Source: Basidiobolus meristosporus CBS 931.73
Lineage: Eukaryota > Basidiobolomycota > Basidiobolomycetes > Basidiobolales > Basidiobolaceae
Direction: 5' to 3'
DNA: 64,000 nt
NCBI GenBank assembly: GCA_002104905.1
Contig: MCFE01000254.1
Coordinates: forward strand, 1 to 64,000
Within the stretch, counting starts at the first letter, position 1; every line of letters begins with the position of its first letter. Made by a program: the position numbers and the translations under genes. The notes beneath the pieces were generated by a model, which was given only the letters and a program-made list of their open reading frames with translations, was not told where the DNA came from and made no database searches. Of this stretch, positions 57,386-64,000 are shown piece after piece.

Positions 57386-57733
57386 TGTTGTAAAAATTTG
57401 TAATTCCACCTAAATATTCACCTAACTTAGTCACTTAGATCATTACACTCAAATCCTAGAGAATACTGACCAAATTCCTTGTCAGGATTTACTTGGAATA
57501 TTTTCACCAAAATACCAGGTACCCAGAACATGAAAATTCTCAAAGTTGTCCAAACAGCCCCAAACTTTGCACACATGTTCTTGGGACCTTTCTTAACCTA
57601 TTCTACATGTTTGTAATGCCAAGACCAGGTAAAAGTATAAATACTACTTTAAATTCAATAAATCATTAAGTGAAAACCACATAATCTACTTGTCCTCCCA
57701 ATCACTTCCAATATCTCCAAGACTCTTACAACA
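57386..57733 (+). repeat. 5' LTR of copia A7
   Basis: 348 bp, TGTTGTAAAAATTTG to CTCTTACAACA. TATAAATAC present, and AATAAA follows. The primer site next to it reads AGTTTTGAGCCCC, two substitutions, and has lost its ATG. Confidence 0.9.
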
Positions 57734-58603
57734 AGTTTTGAGCCCCAAGCTGTCACTCTCTGCAAGGTCTACTACTGCTATTGCTGGAATTTTACCCTCT
57801 TCCAAGGAATTGAATGGATCTAACTACCAAGTGTGGAAGGTGAAGATGAAGATGCTGCTACAAGAAAGAGGCCTTTGGGATATTGTCATGGGGGAAGAAT
57901 GCCCTCCTAGAAATGTGGGAGAGGAAGCCTTAAAGTACCAGAAGAAAGAACAAAGTGCCTTCAACTGCATTTGCCTTAATGTTAAAGACAAATTGCTAAT
58001 TCAATGCTCAAGAGCAAAAACGGCAAAGAATGCCTAGAAGGCATTAGAAGACACCTACCAGTCATGTTCAGCTGCAATGAAAATGTATCTGAGACAAAAA
58101 TTCTTTACTACAAAGATGCTGTCAGGAGAAGAAATGAAAAATCCAATTAACAGAATTACCCTGCTGGTAGATGAGATGGAATCTGTGGGCATACCAACTA
58201 CTGATGAGGAAGTGATAGTTACTATCCTGAATAGCCTGACAGACAAGTTTCAGGGCCTTGTATCAGCCCTAGAGTCCAGAACTGAAGATTTGACCTTATA
58301 TTACATATATGGAGGACTCCTGGATGAAGAATTAAGAAAATCAAGCGCCAATAAGAAGGAAGAAGAAAATGCATTAATAAGCAATGATAACCAACAAAGG
58401 AAGTACCCAAGACCCACAAAGACAACAGCAACCTGTTTTGCAACTACTTCAAAGGGAAAGGACACACATCAGACCGGTGTCTCAAAAAGAGAGATTATCA
58501 GCAAAAGAAGACTGAATATGGAAATGCTGCAACAACTGAAGATAGACTATTCATATCTGCACTAAATATGACTACAAACAAGGATTCTCAGACGTGGTAT
58601 ATT
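57734..58603 (+). pseudogene. copia A7 Gag, broken
   Basis: Gag collinear with A2 but without the primer-site ATG; the nearest open frame reads from a Met inside the LTR at 57690. TAG near 58035 (Trp codon in A2). One-base loss near 58410 shifts the zinc-knuckle region, and the first Cys pair is partly lost (NYFKGKGH-type). Interrupted after the codons TWYI of the protease start by the Harbinger element; the target ATT lies at 58601-58603. Confidence 0.88.
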
Positions 58604-59152
58604 AGACTTGTTCTATTGTACCATGCCAGGGCGCACGGCACAATCCGTGGTTGTAAAGAACAATTGGGCACAATATTGTAGCTACCGGAAGGCAGGATTG
58701 TTCTTGGACAATTTTGCACCATGCAGGACAATCTTGCACACTATGGCACAATCCAACACAATGAGGTTGGCACAGATGATTGCACCAACTTGTAATGTTT
58801 GCCCCCAATTGGCTCATTGACTACTAAAAAAGCTACCTGATTTGCCATCAAATATCCCATTTTGCCCATAGAGCAAGTAAATCCCTGATCCTAGTGATTG
58901 GACAAGGTGTCATAGGTAGCACTCAAGCGATTGTGTAGGTGCAAAACAGATCCAATAGCTGCACTGGTATTACAGATGATGTATATATATGCAGGTGTTT
59001 ATTTATAGGGGTTCTGTCTCAAATGTGAGACGACCTCGATATTACTTATATCAAAAATTTGATGATCACTGATTTGCAATGGCTTGATTTGGATTGCAAA
59101 AAAAATGGGTTGTTGGGATCATTACAAATGTGAGCAATTCAAAGCAATCTCA

Positions 59153-60385
59153 TCATCTTCTCCTGGGTTTTTTTCTCACAGGGATGACTACTGAAGCATT
59201 TGGTAGTGACTCACTTTGCACACCTATACTACTTCCTGGCTGACTATCATCTTGGCTACTTGTGTATTTGTAGTCAGTATTTTGCCTCCTAGTTGATGAG
59301 TGCAATGCTGCAGCTTGGCCGCACTGAATTGCTGCAACTGAACCAACTGAACTGGCCTGTAGTGCCATGCGCTGACGCGTTCTTTTACTTGCCAAGGGCT
59401 CCGGTAGTTGAGGCACTTCATGTTGGTCATCATCAGTCAGTTCACCAGAAGTAACTCGCTGATGGTCAGGCAAAACAGCACGCACAGGCGCGCCTTGATG
59501 CATTGAGATGGCCCTTGGCTGAGTTCAATGTGATGCTGCATGTTGACACGACTTGGTCCGCTCCAATGTACTCGTGTCTAAATGAGCAGTTTGGCAAGTT
59601 CTTGTAGTTTTACTCTGAAGCACACGCATTGACTTGATGCGGGGCGTTCTGGTAAAGGGTGTTGGCATCGACTGAACTGACGTGTGCCAGCACGCTGTGA
59701 TTGCAAGAGATGGTAGGGAATCCAGCAAGGTGTGCTGGCGCAATCTGGACAATGTTGCTTGCGGTCTGTATTCCTCCTCCTGAAGCTCACCATCTGATTC
59801 CTCAAGGTATTCACTTACCCTCTGTCTGATACTTTGGGGCTGTTGCCTGTATGAGTCCTGTGTATATTGCTCTTGGAAGCCACTTAGCTCTACTAATATA
59901 TCATGTAGTACATTAGTCATTTGAGGCAAAAACTCATTCAAAATCTCTTTGGTTCCCAAAGTTGAGGCACAAACGGATGCGTCCAGTCTGTACTGTGCAA
60001 ATTGCGTGCAAAATCATTCCCGTGCGGCTGCTTTGTCAAATTCCCTCACTCTCAGCTCATTCTGGATTTCAATACTTGTCTTGTTATATATCTTTGTACA
60101 TACATTGGCTGGCATCTTGATGTAGAACTCATGCCACAGCTTTCTACCCAAATTCTTCCATCTTTGTCAACTCTCTGAGGTATCTAGTTCTGCTAGATTA
60201 ATCAGTAGAGCCCAAATATTTGTATGAAGGCTCATCATAGACTCTTGGGCCGTACTAAAATCATTTGGCAAGTACTTGAATGGATCCAACATTGACTTTT
60301 CCAGTCTAGACCGCGCTTGTGAGCTGGGGGATGGGTTTTGTCTGGGTTGTACTAAAGATGAGTTGAGGCTTGGTGTGGGGACCAT
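59153..60385 (-). pseudogene. Harbinger accessory gene, three in-frame TGA stops
   Basis: One minus frame from ATG 60385 to 59153 (~410 codons) interrupted only by three TGA codons, near 60167, 60014 and 59525; no frameshift. Regions in order: Ser/Pro/Gln-rich N-terminus; a helical block with FSTAQESMMSLHTNIWALLI and RWKNLGRKLWHEFYIKMP; an acidic/Gln stretch (EYLEESDGELQEEEYR); a Ser/Thr/Arg-rich part; and a basic end RKKPRRR, a possible nuclear-localisation signal. PIF/Harbinger elements usually pair the transposase with a Myb/SANT-like DNA-binding protein. Position and divergent orientation fit that role, but I see no clear Myb tryptophan pattern, so the identity is inferred from context. 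The stretch is richer in CpG than its surroundings. Confidence 0.6.
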
Positions 60386-60746
60386 AGCAACGGATTTGGA
60401 TACTTATACAGCAGTATATTGGCATCAACCTGGTCTTATATGAAATATATATGAAAACTAATGTGATTGTTGAATTTTCCATATATTATGCATGATGCAT
60501 CTTGGATTGCGTTGACACGGATCAGATCACATCAATTGCAGATTTCCTATTTGATTATAGACCTATGATTAAAGCATCAGTAAAAGTACCAAGGCATTGT
60601 TTGCGGATGCATTTTTTGCGACATAATGATGGGATACATGGCAATTGATGGAGATTTAACCATAATGTATTAAAAATCAGATAAATAACGCAGATCGTGC
60701 CAAATCAATTCAAACCGCCTCCATACAATCATCCACCAATTTTAAT
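60386..60746. promoter_or_regulatory. shared divergent promoter region of the Harbinger genes
   Basis: 361 AT-rich bases between the minus accessory gene and the plus transposase gene, hence the only space for both promoters. No convincing TATA pair was identified. The relic at 6780-7400 retains part of it. Confidence 0.4.
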
Positions 60747-61632
60747 ATGACTTACTCATCTGAATGGTCTTTTCTCATCAATCCCATCACCACCACTGGA
60801 TTTCCTTTTGACACACTAGAGGAGATCTATTCCAAGTACTGTGGACCATCAACCCCAATCAACTCAAGGAGATCCCTTGTTAAGCTTCTCTGCTATTACA
60901 AGAACTATTGCCCTACAAGGTTTCATCCCACCATCCATGGCAACAAAAGTCCTAGAAGCTTTCATTCCCAGCTGACAGCTATGGAGAACCACCTTGCAGA
61001 GGGTATGAATGACTTATAGCAAGCTTGGAATACTAGGCTCAGAAGCTCCAATAGACTTGCATATCCCAGAGTGTTCAGCAACAGGTTCCATATCAGGAGT
61101 ATTTTGGATACCTTCCCAGTGAGTATTAACAGACCTTCTAGTGGGCAGAGGCACTTTTATTCTGGCATGTACAAGGCACACTGTGTGAAGTTTCAAGCAC
61201 TGTCTGACATTGAGGGTAACATCATCTGGTTTAGTGGGCCATTTGCTGGAAGTAGGCATGACAAAGCACTCTGGGTAGAGAATCATCCTGAATTTGGTAG
61301 AGGGGAGAAATGTATCGGCAGACTTAGCCTATATAGGAGAGGATTGTCAGAGATTAGGATGTATTACAGCTTATAGGAAGCCAAGGAATGGTGTGCTTAG
61401 CAGGAAGCAGAAGCTCTACAATGAGATATTTAATCATTTCAGAGTGAGGGTAGAGTGCACATTTGGATATCTGAAGAGATTCAGCATATTGGCAGGTAAA
61501 TACAGAGGAAAGTCATATATAGGAGAAAACAGCAGAATAGGTAAAATAGTTAAGATACTTATTAATGCACAGTATGTTCATACAAGAAGACATCCACTGA
61601 GAGAAATGTGTCTGGAGCATTATGAAGAGTAA
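60747..61632 (+). pseudogene. Harbinger transposase (DDE), one nonsense and one frameshift
   Basis: ATG at 60747. The first 90 codons are open, then TAG at 61017-61019; the same frame continues to about 61310, then the reading moves to the frame ending at 61632. DDE nuclease blocks: D at 61107-61109 (ILDTF), followed by SINRPSSGQRHFYSG and VKFQALSDIEGNIIWF, then SGPFAGSRHDKALW. The second D is at 61321-61323 (ADLAYIGED) and the E at 61453-61455 (RVRVECTFGYLKRF). This is the DDE_Tnp_4 arrangement of PIF/Harbinger. The enzyme would cut at the terminal repeats and insert into 3-bp targets. With two breaks this copy cannot make it; the relic at 6780-7400 shows a sense codon where the TAG is. Confidence 0.9.
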
Positions 61633-61815
61633 ATAAAGCAAGGAAAGCACTATTCTGAGCAACATAAGTAAGATTGAGTAAAATTACCAGTAACTGTATC
61701 ATACCACTGGCATCATGGTAGAAATTATAGTGCCAGATAGTGCTGTAGAGTGCCAGATCAATCCGGCACCATAAACAGGCTGGCACTATGTGGCACTATC
61801 CAACAGAACAAGTCT

Positions 61816-64000
61816 ATTGACTCTGGAGCTTCTCAACACTTTACACACCAAAAAGAACTTTTTACCCAATATCAAGAAATTCCAATTTATAAGGTTTTCA
61901 TGGGTGACAATAGAACACTTGATGCAGTGGGAGAAGGAACTATCCAAGTAAACCTTAGAAGCAGTGAAGGAAGCCATACACTGACCTTTAAAGAAGTACT
62001 CTATGTACCAGAAATAGCCAAGAACCTACTATCTGTAAGCAAGGCCACTGCAGAAGGACTCAGTTTCAGTTTTGACAATTCTGGATGCAGGATCACTGAT
62101 CAAAATGGTGCCCATATTGCTTTGGGCATCAGAGATCAGAATCTATACAAGTTGACCTATATTCCATCATATCTGGAAGCCAATATAAGTAACTTAAATG
62201 AAGAAAAACCAATGCTTTGGCATAGGAGATTTGGACACATCAATTTTGATTACTTGCGTAAAATGATCAAAGATCAGCTAATTTCTGGAGTGAAAATTGA
62301 TCCCCCAGCTAATTTGGAGCACTGTGAAGCCTGCATATATGGGAAACAAGCCAGACAACCGTTCAAGAGCTCTGGGTTAATCAAAACTAAGAAAAAATTA
62401 GATCTAATTCACTCAGATCTGTGTGGACCTATGCAAAATTTATCCTTAGGCAGGATGAAGTATTTAATCACTTTTATTGATGATTATACAAGATACACAT
62501 GGGTCTACTTCATGGAGAGAAAGGAAGAAGCTCTGTCTAAGTTCAGGGAGTTTAAAGCCATGGTGAAGAGAGAAACTGGTGAAAAAATCAAGAAAATACC
62601 CTCTGACAATGGTGGAGAATATACCTCAAAACTCTTCATCCACTTCTGCAAAATTCATGGGATAAAGCAAGAGACTACTGTACCATACTTCCCACAACAA
62701 AATGGAGTAGCAGAACAGGCTAACAGATCAATAATTGATATGGCAAGATCTATGATCCTTGATCAAAAATTATCCTATGATTTTTGGGAGGAATCGGTTG
62801 CCACTGCTGTATATCTTAAAAATAGGAGTTATAACAGAATACTTTGTGATTCTACTCCACTTGAAGCATGGTATGGATACAGACCAAGTGCAGAACATCT
62901 AAGAATATTTGGGTGTACAGCATATGCCAAAAAACTGGCCAGAAATCAGTCAAAATTTGAGCCAAACAGTGTAAAATGCATATTTTTGGGCTACTGCAAT
63001 GAGATAAGGCATACAGACTCTACAATTCCAAAGCAAAGAAGCTGATCAAGTCCAGGGATGTGTTGTTTGATGAAAATTCAAAATTTTCACAAAAAATAAC
63101 ATAAGATGATGATGAAAATTTGATCTCAAGTCCACCAATTGTCAGGATTGAATCAGAGCAAAACAATGAAGATTTTTTCACTCCAGAGGACTCTACAACT
63201 GTGGTTCAGCCAGAATCAGTGCCCAGGAATATCCCAGAAGTGATTGTTCCAGTATCAAATGCCTGGAGATCCAATCAGACAAGAAATAGCCCAAACTACT
63301 AAATCAATGAGGGTACAAACTTAGCCTATGCCTATTCAGTCCATATTGATGAACTCCAGACTGTAAAAGAGGCCCTAAATAGCCCTCAGACAAAGTTTTG
63401 GAGATCTGCAATGACTGAGGAATATCAGGCCCTGATGGAAAATCAAACTTGGGACTTAGTCAAATTACCAATCAACCAAAAATCAATTGGATGCAGATGG
63501 GTCTTCAAGACAAAATACAAGGCTGATGGTACAGTTGAAAGATACAAAGCAAGACTTGTAGCCAAAGGATACTCTCAAACAAAAGGACTTGACTATACTG
63601 AGACCTTTGCACCGGTAGCCAAGTTTAATTCCATCAGATTAATATTGGCTATTGCAGCCAAATATAAGTTTTTTATTCATCAAATGGATGTAAAAACTGC
63701 ATTCTTGAATGGAGAACTTGATGAGGACATGTATATGGACCAGCCTGATGGGTTTGTTTACCAAGATAAACCCCATTTGGTCTGCAAGCTTAAAAAGTCA
63801 CTATATGGTCTCAAACAATCACCAAGAGCCTGGAATTGCAAGATAGATTCTTATTTGGAATCTTTGAGTTTCAAAAGAAGTAATGCTGACTATAGTATAT
63901 ACTATAAGTCAGATAGAGCAAATCCAGTTCTATTAGCTCTATATGTGGATGATCTTGTTATAGCTGCCAATAACCTAGAAACATTGGAAGAGGCTAAATC
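61816..64000 (+). pseudogene. copia A7 protease to RT, broken, partial
   Basis: Resumes with DSGASQHF. Integrase is complete in frame (HRRFGHINFDYLRKM, HSDLCGP, SDNGGEY, QNGVAEQANR) with AER changed to AEQ. A 2-base loss near 63003 shifts the frame in the GYCNESKAYRLY segment, and TAA occurs near 63301. The following linker and RT (TAFLNGELDEDMYMDQPDGF, then YVDD near 63944) are again in one frame to the window end. The long open frame that appears to begin at 61750 in the Harbinger tail is a chance fusion. Confidence 0.9.

Larger units (their letters stand above)
58604..61815. mobile_element. PIF/Harbinger DNA transposon, complete ends, 3212 bp
   Basis: Tips AGACTTGTTCTATTG and CAACAGAACAAGTCT (15-bp inverted repeat, one mismatch). 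ATT target duplication at 58601-58603 and 61816-61818, and removal restores the copia A7 protease coding sequence exactly. It carries a transposase gene (plus) and a divergent second gene (minus), the two-gene layout of PIF/Harbinger elements. Long non-coding subterminal regions, 58619-59152 and 61633-61800, hold repeated GCACAATC- and GTGCCAGAT-type motifs, plausible transposase-binding sites. Both genes are broken, so this copy is no longer autonomous. Confidence 0.93.
57386..64000 (+). mobile_element. copia A7 (plus), split by Harbinger, runs off the window
   Basis: LTR, Gag and Pol collinear with A2, interrupted at 58604-61815. It lies inside the 5' LTR of A6 (left flank GGTAC). The sequence reaches RT (just past YVDD) at the window edge. 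Close to A2 in sequence but with several stops. Confidence 0.9.

Noticed and set aside
58602-58820. Pair of ~70-codon frames at the left Harbinger end on both strands
   Set aside because: They lie in repetitive subterminal DNA (GCACAAT-type repeats) and start at the terminal repeat; no family resemblance.
61004-61019. Possible tiny intron (GT...AG) that would remove the transposase TAG
   Set aside because: Only about 17 bases, too short to splice, and the relic copy shows continuous coding with GAG at the stop position.
61750-61815. Apparent fusion of Harbinger 3' sequence to the copia protease-integrase frame
   Set aside because: The frame crosses the ATT target duplication by chance; the element end and copia codons are separate by comparison with A2.

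Overview
The window looks like transposon-saturated nuclear DNA of a filamentous fungus, most likely a basidiomycete of rust type (Pucciniales). This is inferred from AT-rich sequence, two abundant fungal-style Ty1/copia families, Tf2-like Ty3 elements, a fungal Tnp2-type DNA transposon and PIF/Harbinger elements. No ordinary single-copy host gene is recognisable. One orphan open reading frame near 28.9-29.3 kb is the only candidate. There are no rRNA genes, tRNA genes or CRISPR arrays that I could see.

Naming used here. Copia A: ~350-bp LTR, copies A0-A7. Copia B: ~369-bp LTR, copies B1-B4. LTR C: ~355 bp, internal region not recognised. Ty3 LTR: ~367 bp, 4-bp target duplications. Harbinger: autonomous-type element plus MITEs with the same tips. 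Tnp2: CACTA-like transposase relics.

Layout. 1-7.4 kb: unassigned DNA, a copia A 3' end (A0, minus) split by copia A1 (plus), then a dead Harbinger transposase relic. 7.4-15.05 kb: LTR A fragment, a foldback MITE, and a minus-strand Tnp2 relic split by copia A2. A2 is the one intact element: single 1323-aa polyprotein, matching LTRs and a 5-bp target duplication. 15.05-22.85 kb: two decayed minus-strand copia A copies in tandem sharing one LTR, with MITEs inside. 22.86-26.04 kb: second Tnp2 relic and a Ty3 protease-RT fragment. 26-34 kb: LTR C, a Ty3 solo LTR, the orphan ORF split by a 734-bp foldback MITE, and decayed copia B4 carrying a sister MITE. 34-38.8 kb: copia B2 inserted in an LTR C. 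38.9-48.6 kb: nested stack, with copia A5 containing a Ty3 solo LTR, a candidate solo LTR and complete copia B1. 48.6-53.2 kb: copia B3 containing a miniature Ty3 element, then a Ty3 gag-protease fragment. 53.2-64 kb: copia A6 (minus), whose 5' LTR is hit by copia A7 (plus). A7 is itself split by a 3212-bp Harbinger element.

How the parts relate. Copia polyproteins supply Gag, protease, integrase, RT and RNase H. In both families the LTR is followed by a primer-binding site matching the anticodon arm of initiator tRNA-Met, and in family A the polyprotein AUG lies inside that site. The Harbinger element (transposase plus a divergent accessory gene, both broken) has the same terminal sequence as the long foldback MITEs and a 211-bp MITE, so its lineage probably mobilised them. 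Boundaries of decayed copies are accurate to about 10-20 bases. Where target duplications are quoted they were read directly.
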